Counted from the stretch's first letter, positions 1 to 8,627 are shown. The stretch: 64,000 bases of DNA from Clostridiales bacterium (GCA_017511005.1 JAFWLP010000057.1:1-64000); one strand, 5' to 3'. A program made the numbers and translations. Notes: generated by a model from the sequence alone, not told the origin.

Positions 1-282
1 CTTACCGGCAAGATCATCTATCATGTCGACATGAAGGATACCTGCGCACTTAAATGCCTCGAAAACAATACTTATCCTGTTCTGTTCATACACGGTGCCG
101 GCGACAGGCTCGTCAAGCCCTATCACAGCGAACTGCTCAATGCCGCCGCTTCCGCGAACGGCGCTTACACCGAACTTATCATGGTCGAAGGCGCCGGCCA
201 CGCCAGATGCAGATATTTATCCGGGTTTGAGAAGTACACCGGGTATATCGAAGGCTTTTTGAAGAAGATCGGGGTGGAGTAA
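1..282 (+). CDS. alpha/beta hydrolase, C-terminal part (5' truncated by window edge)
   Basis: The reading frame is open from base 1, so only the C-terminal 93 residues are present. It shows the end of a serine-hydrolase fold: FIHGAGDRLV holds the usual acid (Asp) after the sixth strand, and EGAGHARC holds the catalytic His. The nucleophile region lies outside the window. The protein ends in a helix (YTGYIEGFLKK), as is usual for this fold. Substrate cannot be inferred. It is separated from pyrR by almost 400 bases and is not part of the pyr operon. Confidence 0.75.
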   Translation, partial: LTGKIIYHVDMKDTCALKCLENNTYPVLFIHGAGDRLVKPYHSELLNAAASANGAYTELIMVEGAGHARCRYLSGFEKYTGYIEGFLKKIGVE

Positions 283-525
283 GGCGTTCTGTCTTCTAGT
301 ATACCGCCCGCTGTCAGACTAAAAATCTCTATTCTTTCGCGATTATTCGCGCAAAAAGTCACGCTGTGCGTGAAAAACTGCGTAAGTTTTCGAAATGCAT
401 GAAGTGATTTCACGCTATGCGCGAAAAACAGCGTGGATTTTCTTCAGCGTTGGTTTTTTCATCATCTTGATTACCATAAACCACGTTGGCTTTATATATG
501 CTCGAAATAATACCCCATTTCTGCC
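283..525. other. intergenic stretch upstream of the pyr promoter
   Basis: This is the first part of a 398-base gene-free gap. I see no convincing small ORF with a ribosome binding site. It holds a family of short, partly palindromic repeats around 331-442 (listed separately) and then A/T-rich sequence leading to the candidate pyr promoter. No clear terminator with a U-tract follows the hydrolase gene. Confidence 0.6.
359..442. repeat. two tandem 33-base degenerate repeats
   Basis: Two copies (359-391 and 410-442) share the pattern TCACGCTrTGCGyGAAAAACwGCG followed by an imperfect run ending in TTTTC, at a 51-base period. Each copy contains a CACGC/GCGTG-like palindrome. A weaker relative (TTCGCG..CGCGCAAAAAGTC) lies just before, at about 336-360. 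Two or three copies with diverged sequence do not make a CRISPR array; a dispersed intergenic repeat family is more likely. Confidence 0.5.
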
Positions 526-554
526 TTGCTTTTCTCTCCCTTTAAATATAGAAT
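526..554 (+). promoter_or_regulatory. candidate sigma-A promoter of the pyr operon
   Basis: TTGCTT (526-531) and TAGAAT (549-554) are separated by exactly 17 bases. A start near 561 would give a leader of about 120 nt that begins just before the PyrR-binding motif, which fits a pyr leader. The call rests on spacing and context; neither hexamer is a perfect consensus. Confidence 0.45.
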
Positions 555-576
555 TCATTACAGCAAAACTTTAAAC

Positions 577-680
577 GGTCCGGCGAGGCCGTAAGTGGCT
601 GTTAATATTACTGTATTTACGGATTCCTTTCTGCCGGACGGGCTTGTCATAGCCATACTTCAAGCGGAAGGAGTTTTTTT
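577..680 (+). promoter_or_regulatory. pyr mRNA leader with PyrR-binding motif and RBS-pairing stem
   Basis: GGTCCGGCGAGGCC (577-590) matches the core of the Bacillus PyrR-binding loop consensus (ARUCCNGNGAGGYU). GTCCGGC (578-584) is exactly complementary to GCCGGAC (633-639), and CCGTAA (589-594) to TTACGG (617-622), so the first half can fold into a long stem. Alternatively ATTCCTTTC (623-631) can pair nine bases, two of them GU, with GGAAGGAGT (666-674), which contains the pyrR ribosome binding site and is followed by seven T residues. The leader thus looks like a uridylate-responsive switch acting by attenuation, RBS masking, or both. The folding model is inference. Confidence 0.65.
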
Positions 681-1229
681 ATGGTCTTAATTCCCGGTCA
701 TGAACTGATGGATGAAGCCGCGATGTCGCGTGCGCTTATCAGGATCTCACATGAGATAGTCGAGCGTAACGACGGCCTTGATAACGTGGCGATCATCGGC
801 ATCCAGAAGAGGGGAGTGCCCCTTGCAATGAGGCTCAGAGCGCTTCTTGAGGAGATCGAAGGCGTCAAAGTGCCGATGGGAATCCTCGACATAACTTTCT
901 ACAGAGACGATCTTGCCATGCTCTCGGCACATCCGGTCGTAAACGGAACCGATATCCCGTTCGATGTTAACGGCAAGAAGATAATCCTTGTGGATGACGT
1001 GCTCTATACGGGCAGAACGACCAGGGCCGCTATCGAGAGCATCTTCGATATGGGACGCCCCGCAAATATCCAGCTTGCGATACTTATCGACAGGGGACAC
1101 AGACAGCTTCCGTTCAGGGCTGACTATGTCGGAAAGAACGTTCCTACCGCCATCACCGAACACATAGACGTTGAGGTCAAAGAGGTTGACGGTCAGGACA
1201 GGGTAATATTGCTCAAGGAGGAGGAATAA
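681..1229 (+). CDS. pyrR: PyrR, pyr operon regulator / uracil phosphoribosyltransferase
   Basis: A 182-residue protein, the normal size for PyrR. The PRPP-binding loop is seen as ILVDDVLYTGRTTRAA (about residues 100-115). PyrR binds UMP or UTP, attaches to the pyr mRNA leader and lowers expression; many homologues also convert uracil and PRPP to UMP. It is the first gene of the operon, sits directly behind a leader with a recognisable PyrR-binding loop, and starts at ATG 681 after AAGGAG with a 7-base spacer. pyrB follows after 5 bases. The regulatory role is established for the family and supported here by the leader. Confidence 0.95.
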   Translation: MVLIPGHELMDEAAMSRALIRISHEIVERNDGLDNVAIIGIQKRGVPLAMRLRALLEEIEGVKVPMGILDITFYRDDLAMLSAHPVVNGTDIPFDVNGKKIILVDDVLYTGRTTRAAIESIFDMGRPANIQLAILIDRGHRQLPFRADYVGKNVPTAITEHIDVEVKEVDGQDRVILLKEEE

Positions 1230-1234
1230 CGAAA

Positions 1235-2164
1235 ATGGGACTTAAGAGTAAAGATCTCCTCGGAATGAAGCAGCTTACCGCTGATGAGATCATGGAGATA
1301 CTTGATACGGCAAAGACTATGAAGCTTGTCATAGCTTCCGCAAACAAGAAGACAAGCCATCTTCAGGGCAAATCGGTTGTAACGCTCTTCTATGAGAATT
1401 CTACAAGAACAAGGCTTTCTTTCGAGCTCGCTTCCAAATACATGGGTTCGGCATCCGCCAATATCTCGACTTCAGGCAGCTCGGTAAACAAGGGCGAATC
1501 GCTTCTCGATACAGCAAGAACGATAGACATGATGGGTACTGACATCATAATCATGAGGCACAACCAGTCCGGAGCGCCTCATTTTATTGCGCCTTACCTC
1601 AAGGCCTCGGTTGTTAACGCCGGTGACGGAATGAACGAACATCCCACGCAGGCCCTGCTCGACATGCTCACAATGTACGAGAGATTCGATACTTTCGAGG
1701 GCAAGAACATAGCTATCTGCGGCGACATCTATCACTCAAGAGTCGTAAGATCGAATGCGATCGGTCTGACCAAGCTCGGAGCCAAGGTCAGCGTATACGG
1801 ACCGAAGACCATGATGCCGGTAGGGATCGAGAACATGGGCGTAAGGATTGCGGACAGCGTCGCTGACTGCATTAAGGATGCCGACGCGGTCATGGGACTC
1901 CGTGTCCAGCTGGAACGACAGCAGAAATCACTTTTCCCTTCGATCGCAGAGTATGCCAAGTTCTATGCAATCACGCCCGAGATGCTGGCACTCGCTAAGC
2001 CGGACGCATTCCTGATGCACCCGGGGCCGTGCAATCACGGAGTAGAGCTTCCGACGGCAGTTTATGACTGTGACCAGTCGGTTATAAACGAACAGGTAAC
2101 AAACGGTGTCGCAGTCAGGATGGCTGTGCTCTACCTTCTTATGGCCAGGAGGAACAATCTGTGA
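1235..2164 (+). CDS. pyrB: aspartate carbamoyltransferase catalytic chain
   Basis: 309 residues, the usual length for the catalytic chain. The carbamoyl-phosphate loop FYENSTRTRLSFE is present near residue 53, and MHPGPCNHGVE near residue 265 is the conserved C-terminal active-site segment. It condenses carbamoyl phosphate with aspartate, the committed step of pyrimidine synthesis. No pyrI regulatory chain is found next to it, so control is probably through PyrR. It follows pyrR by 5 bases with its SD (AAGGAGGAGG) inside the pyrR end, and overlaps pyrC by 4 bases (GTGA). Confidence 0.96.
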   Translation: MGLKSKDLLGMKQLTADEIMEILDTAKTMKLVIASANKKTSHLQGKSVVTLFYENSTRTRLSFELASKYMGSASANISTSGSSVNKGESLLDTARTIDMMGTDIIIMRHNQSGAPHFIAPYLKASVVNAGDGMNEHPTQALLDMLTMYERFDTFEGKNIAICGDIYHSRVVRSNAIGLTKLGAKVSVYGPKTMMPVGIENMGVRIADSVADCIKDADAVMGLRVQLERQQKSLFPSIAEYAKFYAITPEMLALAKPDAFLMHPGPCNHGVELPTAVYDCDQSVINEQVTNGVAVRMAVLYLLMARRNNL

Positions 2165-3420
2165 GATTAATCTTAAAGAACGCAAAGTTATACAACGAAG
2201 ATAAGCTTACGAACATCTATATCGCTGACGGCAGATTTGCCTCTGAGTTCAAGGATGATGAGGCGGACAGGATAATAGACCTTAAGGGCGCAACAGTTAC
2301 ACCGGGTCTTGTTGACATGCACTGCCATTTAAGAGAACCGGGCGGAGAGTATAAGGAGACCATCGCCACGGGCACGGCATCTGCAGCCAAGGGCGGATAT
2401 ACCTCCATATGCCCGATGCCGAACACAAACCCGGTAGCAGACAACGCCGCGGTTATCAGCGGTATCCTCAAGAAAGCAAAAGAAGCAGACAACTGCAGAG
2501 TTTACCCGATAGGCGCCGCAACGAAAGGCATCGACGGTGAGCTGATATCTGAGATGGGTCTCATGAAGGAAGCCGGGATCGTGGCTGTATCAGATGACGG
2601 CCACCCGATTAAGAATGCCGGGATCATGAGGAAAGTCCTGGAGTATTCTTCAGACTTCGATCTCCCTGTACTGAATCACTGCGAAGACAAGAGCCTCTCA
2701 GAAGGTGCGATGAACGAGGGCGTTGTGTCCACGACGATAGGAATCAGGGGAATCCCATCTGCTGCCGAGGATATAATGATCGCAAGAGACATAATACTTT
2801 CGGAATACCTGGATATTCCCGTTCATATCTGCCACGTAAGCACTAAGGGCGGAGTCCGCATGATCAGGGATGCCAAGGCCAGGGGCGTAAAGGTTACATG
2901 TGAGACATGCCCGCATTACTTCACTCTGACAGATGACATGTGCGAGACATATGATACAAACTTCAAGATGCATCCGCCGCTCCGAACAAAGGATCATGTC
3001 GAAGCGATTATCGAAGGCATCAAGGACGGAACGATCGACGCGATCGCCACAGACAACGCGCCTCATCATGCTGACGAGAAAGTCTGTGAATTTTCTGTCG
3101 CTTTGAATGGTATATTAGGGTTTGAGACTGCCTTCGCTTTGGGGTACACTTATCTTGTGAAAACAGGTGAGATCACCCTTGAAAGGCTTATTGACCTTAT
3201 GTGCTACGGTCCTTCCGGCATCTTAAAGCTCGGGAGAGGCGGCATGAACATTGGCGATGACGCGGATCTCGCGGTCTTTGATATCGATGACGAATTCGTT
3301 TTCGAGAAAGACAAGATGCTTTCAAAATCAAGAAACACACCGTATGACGGCTGGAAGCTCTACGGTGAAACACTACTTACTGTAATGGGAGGAAAAATCA
3401 CATATGAGAAACTTTGCTGA
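2161..3420 (+). CDS. pyrC: dihydroorotase
   Basis: 419 residues, a class I dihydroorotase of the amidohydrolase superfamily. The zinc-binding HxH motif is DMHCHLREPG (His54 and His56), and later metal and substrate residues are visible in LNHCEDKSLS, VHICHVST and TDNAPHH. It closes carbamoyl aspartate to dihydroorotate in the cytosol. It starts with GTG at 2161, inside the GTGA overlap with pyrB, so translation is probably coupled. The 3' end overlaps pyrF by 17 bases. Confidence 0.95.
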   Translation: MRLILKNAKLYNEDKLTNIYIADGRFASEFKDDEADRIIDLKGATVTPGLVDMHCHLREPGGEYKETIATGTASAAKGGYTSICPMPNTNPVADNAAVISGILKKAKEADNCRVYPIGAATKGIDGELISEMGLMKEAGIVAVSDDGHPIKNAGIMRKVLEYSSDFDLPVLNHCEDKSLSEGAMNEGVVSTTIGIRGIPSAAEDIMIARDIILSEYLDIPVHICHVSTKGGVRMIRDAKARGVKVTCETCPHYFTLTDDMCETYDTNFKMHPPLRTKDHVEAIIEGIKDGTIDAIATDNAPHHADEKVCEFSVALNGILGFETAFALGYTYLVKTGEITLERLIDLMCYGPSGILKLGRGGMNIGDDADLAVFDIDDEFVFEKDKMLSKSRNTPYDGWKLYGETLLTVMGGKITYEKLC

Positions 3421-4357
3421 CTGCCTGGTTAGAAAGATCGACGAACTCGAGAACCCCACCGTTGTAGGCCTCGACACCAAACTCGATTACATTCCTCAGC
3501 ACATCAAGGAGTATGCCGAGTCTCTTTTCCCCGAAGAACCCACAAAGGCAACAGCCAAGGCCATCTGGCTCTTCAACAAAGAGATAATCGACCATACGTG
3601 TGACATTGCTCCTGCCATCAAGCTTCAGTATGCATATTATGAGATGTACGGCTATGATGCCATCAAGACGATGCTCCTTACGGCAAGATATGCCCAGAGA
3701 AAGGGCATGCTCGTAATCGGTGACTGCAAGCGTAACGATATCGGTTCCACTGCAACCGCTTATGCAGAGGCTGTCATCGGCAAGACGGACATCCTCCTCG
3801 GTGATTCCATGGAGATGAGCGGCCTTGATGCATGCACGGTCAACTGCTATCTTGGCATTGACGGCGTCAAGCCTTTCATAGATGTCGCGAAAAGAGACGG
3901 CAAGGGTATCTTCTGCCTCGTAAAGACATCCAACCCTTCCGCAGGTGATTTCCAGGATCTCGAGCTCGCATCCGGAGGCAAACTCTATGAAGCCGTTGCC
4001 GGCAAGGTTTCCGAGTGGGGCGAGGAACTCATCGGTGAGGAAGGATTCTCATCCGTAGGCGCCGTTATCGGAGCCACATATCCCGAACAGGCTGTCGGTC
4101 TCAGAAAGATCATGCCTAACGCATTCATGCTCATTCCGGGCTACGGCGCACAGGGCGCAGGTGCTGATGAAGCCGTTGCAAGCTTTACTGCTTACGGCAA
4201 GGGCGGAATCGTTAACGCTTCCAGAAGCATCATGACAGCATGGAAGGCAAGGGAAGACCTGTTCAGAGCAGAGGATTTCGGCAAGGCCGCAAGATTCGAA
4301 GCAGAAGACATGAAGGAGAAACTCAACGCGGCATTACATAACCGCAAGTACGTGTGA
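3404..4357 (+). CDS. pyrF: orotidine 5'-phosphate decarboxylase (type 2)
   Basis: 317 residues, longer than the 230-240 of classical PyrF and typical of the type 2 subfamily common in Clostridia, actinobacteria and Myxococcus. The catalytic Lys-Asp tetrad is seen in GDCKRNDIGSTA (about residue 106), with the phosphate-binding region near the C-terminus (IPGYGAQGAG, VNASRSI). It converts OMP to UMP. It is read from ATG 3404 with GGGAGG upstream, overlapping the end of pyrC; its stop at 4355-4357 directly precedes pyrK. Confidence 0.94.
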   Translation: MRNFADCLVRKIDELENPTVVGLDTKLDYIPQHIKEYAESLFPEEPTKATAKAIWLFNKEIIDHTCDIAPAIKLQYAYYEMYGYDAIKTMLLTARYAQRKGMLVIGDCKRNDIGSTATAYAEAVIGKTDILLGDSMEMSGLDACTVNCYLGIDGVKPFIDVAKRDGKGIFCLVKTSNPSAGDFQDLELASGGKLYEAVAGKVSEWGEELIGEEGFSSVGAVIGATYPEQAVGLRKIMPNAFMLIPGYGAQGAGADEAVASFTAYGKGGIVNASRSIMTAWKAREDLFRAEDFGKAARFEAEDMKEKLNAALHNRKYV

Positions 4358-4360
4358 TTG

Positions 4361-5131
4361 ATGGATTTTAAGAAAGAATACAGTATCAGGTTAGTCTCAA
4401 AAGAATTCCTTAACAGTGACACCTGCTATCTCGGATTTGATTGCCCCGACATCGCAGATACTGCTGTCCCGGGACAGTTCGTGAATATATCGGCAGGAGA
4501 TGTTTTTCTTAAGAGACCTTTTGGAATAGCAAGCACAGACAAAGAGAACGGGATCTTCTATATAGGCGTAAAAGTCGTTGGAAAAGGCACTTCCGCGATC
4601 TCCCGTTTTGAGACTGGAATGACGGTCGACTGCCTTGGCCCTCTGGGCAACGGCTTCGACTTCGAAGGATACGATAATGTTATCCTTACAGGTGGAGGAA
4701 CAGGTGTTTTCCCCATTAATTTCGCATACGAAACTCTTACCGCGGCAGGTAAGAGCGTTACCGTATGTGAAGGTTTCAGGAATGCCTCGCAGGTGATCCT
4801 CAACAAACCGTCCTATGTTCTTACGACTGACTGCGGAGACTGCGGCATCAAAGGTACGGTAATTGCCGGTCTTGATACCATTGACATCGCAGAACCGTCG
4901 AAAACCCTTATCTGCTGTGTAGGTCCCATCCCCATGATGAAGGCCGTAAGCTTATGGGCTTCGGATAAAGGCATGAAGTGCCTTGTCTCCATGGAGCAGA
5001 GAATGGCCTGCGGCGCAGGCATTTGTCTTTGCTGTACCGTAAAGGTCAAGGATGAAGGTCCCGAGGGATTTAAGAATGTTAGATGCTGCAAGGACGGTCC
5101 TGTTTTCGACAGCACGGAGGTGGTATGGTGA
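4361..5131 (+). CDS. pyrK: dihydroorotate dehydrogenase electron transfer subunit
   Basis: 256 residues. The FAD-binding motif KRPFGIAS, the nucleotide-binding GGGTGVFP and a C-terminal [2Fe-2S] cysteine set (MACGAGICLCC ... RCC) are the three marks of PyrK. It passes electrons from PyrD's FMN to NAD+ through FAD and the iron-sulfur centre. Two start codons are adjacent, TTG 4358 and ATG 4361; ATG is chosen because it gives the natural MDFKKEYS start. There is no strong SD, so coupling to the stop of pyrF one base before the TTG is likely. Confidence 0.94.
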   Translation: MDFKKEYSIRLVSKEFLNSDTCYLGFDCPDIADTAVPGQFVNISAGDVFLKRPFGIASTDKENGIFYIGVKVVGKGTSAISRFETGMTVDCLGPLGNGFDFEGYDNVILTGGGTGVFPINFAYETLTAAGKSVTVCEGFRNASQVILNKPSYVLTTDCGDCGIKGTVIAGLDTIDIAEPSKTLICCVGPIPMMKAVSLWASDKGMKCLVSMEQRMACGAGICLCCTVKVKDEGPEGFKNVRCCKDGPVFDSTEVVW

Positions 5132-6045
5132 GCAGTCCGTTATCAGTCAAAGTCGGAAATGTCATTCTCAAGAGCCCGCTTATCCTTGCATCGGGAACAT
5201 GCAATTTCGGAAGAGAACTTGCCGAATACTATGATCTGTCGATCCTGGGCGGCATTTCTTCCAAAGGACTAACCATTAAGCCAAGAGCAGGCAATCCCGG
5301 TGTCAGAGTCGCAGAGTGTGATTCGGGAATGCTCAATTCGGTGGGACTTCAGAATCCCGGAGTTGATTACTTCATAGAAAACGACCTGGACTTCATGAGA
5401 GAATCTGGAGCCGGCGTTATCGTAAACGTTGCCGGTCACAGTTATGAAGACTATATCGATATGGTCAATAAGCTCGATCCACATAAGGATAAGATCGATG
5501 CTCTGGAGATCAATCTGTCATGCCCCAATGTCAAAGAGGGATGCATGACGATCGGAAGCGATCCTGCAGCTATCAGACTGATCACGTCAAAGCTCAGGGA
5601 ACTTACAGATCTTCCGCTGTGGATAAAGCTTACGCCCAATGTAACCGACATAAAGGCTACCGCTATGGCGGCACAGGCCGGAGGCGCTGACGCAGTCGTT
5701 CTCATCAACACTCTTATGGGCATGAGGATCGACATCAGAACGAGAAGACCTGTCCTTACAAACAACACCGGCGGTTATTCAGGTCCCGCAGTCAAGCCCG
5801 TTGCCATCCGCATGGTGGCAGAATGCAGCCAGGTCCTTGATATTCCGGTCGTCGGCTGCGGAGGTATTGCTGACTGGAAGGATGTAGTGGAATTCATGAT
5901 CGCGGGTGCTTCGGCAGTCGAGATCGGCACAGCGTGTCTCATACATCCCGCGCTTCCGGTTAAGATCACTGAAGATCTTGAGCGCTATTGCGAAGAGAAC
6001 AATATTGATTTAAAAGAACTTACCGGCACATTGCAGCGCTGGTAA
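5125..6045 (+). CDS. pyrD: dihydroorotate dehydrogenase, class 1B catalytic subunit
   Basis: 306 residues. NLSCPNVKEG carries the catalytic-base Cys of class 1 enzymes, and the FMN phosphate site is seen in GCGGIADWKDVVEFMIAGASAVEIG. With PyrK it oxidises dihydroorotate to orotate using NAD+. ATG 5125 overlaps the pyrK stop by 7 bases; a GTG at 5128 is an alternative with a better 7-base spacing from the CGGAGG at 5115-5120, and differs by only one residue. An upstream in-frame ATG at 5083 lies inside pyrK and is unlikely. Confidence 0.95.
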   Translation: MVSSPLSVKVGNVILKSPLILASGTCNFGRELAEYYDLSILGGISSKGLTIKPRAGNPGVRVAECDSGMLNSVGLQNPGVDYFIENDLDFMRESGAGVIVNVAGHSYEDYIDMVNKLDPHKDKIDALEINLSCPNVKEGCMTIGSDPAAIRLITSKLRELTDLPLWIKLTPNVTDIKATAMAAQAGGADAVVLINTLMGMRIDIRTRRPVLTNNTGGYSGPAVKPVAIRMVAECSQVLDIPVVGCGGIADWKDVVEFMIAGASAVEIGTACLIHPALPVKITEDLERYCEENNIDLKELTGTLQRW

Positions 6046-6066
6046 GGCTGTAAAGGAGATAGATTT

Positions 6067-6915
6067 ATGGAAGACAAGATAATCGAGGCGCTGTTTGCCA
6101 CCAAAGCGGTTAGAGTCGCACCTGAGAACCAGCCTTTCTGGTATACATCGGGAAGACTCGGCCCTTTCTTCATCAATACTCATTTTCTTCTCGAGAATGA
6201 GGCGGCCGCAGGGGAAGTCCTCAAGAGGATAGAGGGTGCCATCGCATCCGACAGGCTTACGGCTCCGGAAGAGATCTTTGACATGATGCTCGCTTACTAC
6301 AATAAGGGCGGCACGTTCAAGATGGTATCGGACAAACTCGCTGAAGCTGCTTCAAAGCTTGATTTTGATTATATCTCCGGCGGTGAGAGGAGGGATTATT
6401 TCTTCTCAATGATGCCCGCATATCTTCTAGGCAAGCCTCACCTTACGATCTATAAGGATCTGACATCCGTATATTCGGAGAGCATCGAAGGTCCTTCTGT
6501 CGATTCGAAAGATATTGATCTGAAAGGGAAGAAGGCGCTTCACATCGCCGATCTCATCACCGAGGCATCCTCATATGAGAGAGCCTGGATACCCGTTATC
6601 AGAGGTCTGGGTTCTGAGATCACCGATACAGTTGCCGTTGTCGACAGACACCAGAACGGAAGAGCTGTCCTTAAAGGTCTCGGTGTTGAGCTTTATGCGC
6701 TTACCGGCATCGATCAGCAGCTTTTCGATGAGGCTGCAGCAAACGGCATCATCAATGATGCGCAGAAAGCCATGATACTTCATTTCCTTGAATCTCCTGC
6801 TGATTACATGACAGCATTTATAAAGGCAAATCCCGGATTTATCGATGCCGAGATCGCCAAGGGCGGGAAGAATAAGGAACGTGCCGAATTAGCCATTGAG
6901 AAAGGATACTGCTGA
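6067..6915 (+). CDS. pyrE: orotate phosphoribosyltransferase, divergent long form
   Basis: 282 residues, against about 200-215 for ordinary PyrE. The N-terminal FWYTSGRLGPFFINTH and the strand DYISGGERRDYFFSMMPAYLLGKPHLTIYKD align with the orotate PRTase fold. The PRPP loop, normally VDDVITTG-like, is here HIADLITEASS with a single Asp and no Gly. There is an extra segment at about residues 50-95 and a C-terminal extension of about 70 residues. Position after pyrD and the absence of any other pyrE in the operon support the assignment. SD AAAGGAGAT precedes ATG 6067. It overlaps the next gene by one base. Confidence 0.85.
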   Translation: MEDKIIEALFATKAVRVAPENQPFWYTSGRLGPFFINTHFLLENEAAAGEVLKRIEGAIASDRLTAPEEIFDMMLAYYNKGGTFKMVSDKLAEAASKLDFDYISGGERRDYFFSMMPAYLLGKPHLTIYKDLTSVYSESIEGPSVDSKDIDLKGKKALHIADLITEASSYERAWIPVIRGLGSEITDTVAVVDRHQNGRAVLKGLGVELYALTGIDQQLFDEAAANGIINDAQKAMILHFLESPADYMTAFIKANPGFIDAEIAKGGKNKERAELAIEKGYC

Positions 6916-8627
6916 TGCTTAAAGATCCCTATGCAAAACTTTATGACGTAACCACCATCCATGACTTCAGAGACATTATCAAGCACAGAGTCAAGGATTT
7001 CCCGCAGAATCCCGTCTTCCTTGTAAAAGAGAAAAAGGGCGGCGACTATATACCGATTTCTACCGAGAAGTACGATCATGACATTGATTCGCTCGGTACT
7101 TATTTCATGAATACCGTCGAAAAGGGCGCGAGGATCGCGGTCTTTGCAGAGACAAGATATGAGTGGTACACGTCTTATCTTGCTGTAACCAACGGCGCCG
7201 GATGCGTAGTTCCGCTTGACAAGGAGCTTCCCGTGGATGACGTCTATAACATGCTTACGAGAGCAGAAGTCGAGATACTCATTTTCTCGAAGTCCAAGCT
7301 CGAGATCGTCAATCAGGTCTATGGCAAGGTCGATACAATGAAGTATTGGATCTGCATGGATGAGATCGATGACGACAGATTCCTTTACTATCAGGACTGC
7401 CTGAATATCGGCGAGAAGAAGCTTGCGGAGGGAGATAAGATCTTTACTGAAGCGACTATCGATCCCGAGGAAATGACGATCCTTCTGTTCACGTCAGGCA
7501 CAACTGCCAAGTCAAAGGCTGTTATGCTCTGCCAGCGGAATATCTGCGAGAACCTCATGTCTATGTTCTCGATGCTCTATATCGACATCAATGATGTATG
7601 GCTTTCGGTTCTCCCGCTGCATCACACTTATGAATGCACATGCGGTTTCTTAGGTCAGGTCTACAGAGGCACCACGGTCGCCATCTGCGAAGGTCTCCGT
7701 TATATCGCGCAGAACCTGCAGGAAGCAAGACCTACGGCAGTTCTCATGGTCCCGGTAATGCTCGAGCTCTTCTACAAGAAGATCATGAAGAGCGTAAACG
7801 CCGATCCAGAGAAGGCCAAGAAGCTCCAGAAAGGTATCAAGCTCGCGAATACTCTGCATCTTTCTCCCAAGATGAGAAAGAAGCTATTCAAGCAGATCCA
7901 TGACGTTTTCGGCGGCAGATGCAGACTCATCATCGCGGGCGGCGCGCCTATCAATCCCGACATCCTTAAGTTCTTCCAGGACATCGGTCTTATCTGCGTT
8001 CAGGGTTACGGTCTTACGGAGTGTTCGCCGATCCTTGCTCTTAACAGAGACGTTTACTTCAAGAATACAGCTGCAGGCATCCCCGCTGTCGGCGTTGACG
8101 TCAAGATCCTTGATCCTGACGAAGACGGTATCGGAGAGTTTATCGCAAAGGGACCCAACATTTTCCTCGGATACTACAACGACCCCGAGAACACGGCGGC
8201 TTCGCTGGACAGTGATGGCTACTATCACACAGGTGACCTTGGCTATATCGACAAAGATCATTTCTGCATCATTACCGGCCGTAAGAAGAACGTTATCATC
8301 GCCAAGAACGGTAAGAACGTGTTTCCCGAGGAGATCGAATATCTGCTTTCATTAAGTCCTTATGTTGCCGAGTCGGTCGTATCAGGCGTTGAGGATAAGG
8401 CTAAGGACGATATCCTTGTAACTGCTACGATCTTCCCGGATCTGGATGAGATCAAGGCAAAGCTCGGTATTCAGACCGATCCTACCGAAGATCAGATCAT
8501 GGATATCTTAAAGACTGTGGTTGCAGAGACCAACGAGAAGCTCGAAAGCTATAAGAAGATCAAGAAGACTGTCCTCAGAATGACCGAATTCGAGAAGAAT
8601 ACGTCCAAAAAGATCAAGAGATATTAA
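6915..8627 (+). CDS. AMP-forming acyl-CoA synthetase (long-chain fatty acid ligase type)
   Basis: 570 residues of the ANL superfamily. The adenylate-binding P-loop ILLFTSGTTAKSKAVML (about residue 192), the A5-like QGYGLTECSP, the A7 motif YYHTGDLGYID and the A8/A10 region GRKKNVIIAKNGKNVFPEE are all present, so it should be active. It activates a carboxylate, probably a fatty acid, to the acyl-AMP and then the thioester. ATG 6915 shares its A with the pyrE stop (TGATG), so the gene is translationally coupled to the pyr operon although its chemistry has no known link to pyrimidines. No signal peptide. Confidence 0.88.
   Translation: MLKDPYAKLYDVTTIHDFRDIIKHRVKDFPQNPVFLVKEKKGGDYIPISTEKYDHDIDSLGTYFMNTVEKGARIAVFAETRYEWYTSYLAVTNGAGCVVPLDKELPVDDVYNMLTRAEVEILIFSKSKLEIVNQVYGKVDTMKYWICMDEIDDDRFLYYQDCLNIGEKKLAEGDKIFTEATIDPEEMTILLFTSGTTAKSKAVMLCQRNICENLMSMFSMLYIDINDVWLSVLPLHHTYECTCGFLGQVYRGTTVAICEGLRYIAQNLQEARPTAVLMVPVMLELFYKKIMKSVNADPEKAKKLQKGIKLANTLHLSPKMRKKLFKQIHDVFGGRCRLIIAGGAPINPDILKFFQDIGLICVQGYGLTECSPILALNRDVYFKNTAAGIPAVGVDVKILDPDEDGIGEFIAKGPNIFLGYYNDPENTAASLDSDGYYHTGDLGYIDKDHFCIITGRKKNVIIAKNGKNVFPEEIEYLLSLSPYVAESVVSGVEDKAKDDILVTATIFPDLDEIKAKLGIQTDPTEDQIMDILKTVVAETNEKLESYKKIKKTVLRMTEFEKNTSKKIKRY

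Noticed and set aside
359..442. Possible CRISPR array
   Set aside because: Only two or three diverged copies with an 18-base gap, no cas genes, and units are not identical.
5083..5124. Longer PyrD start at 5083
   Set aside because: It lies inside the iron-sulfur end of pyrK and adds a non-homologous stretch; ATG 5125 follows a GGAGG.
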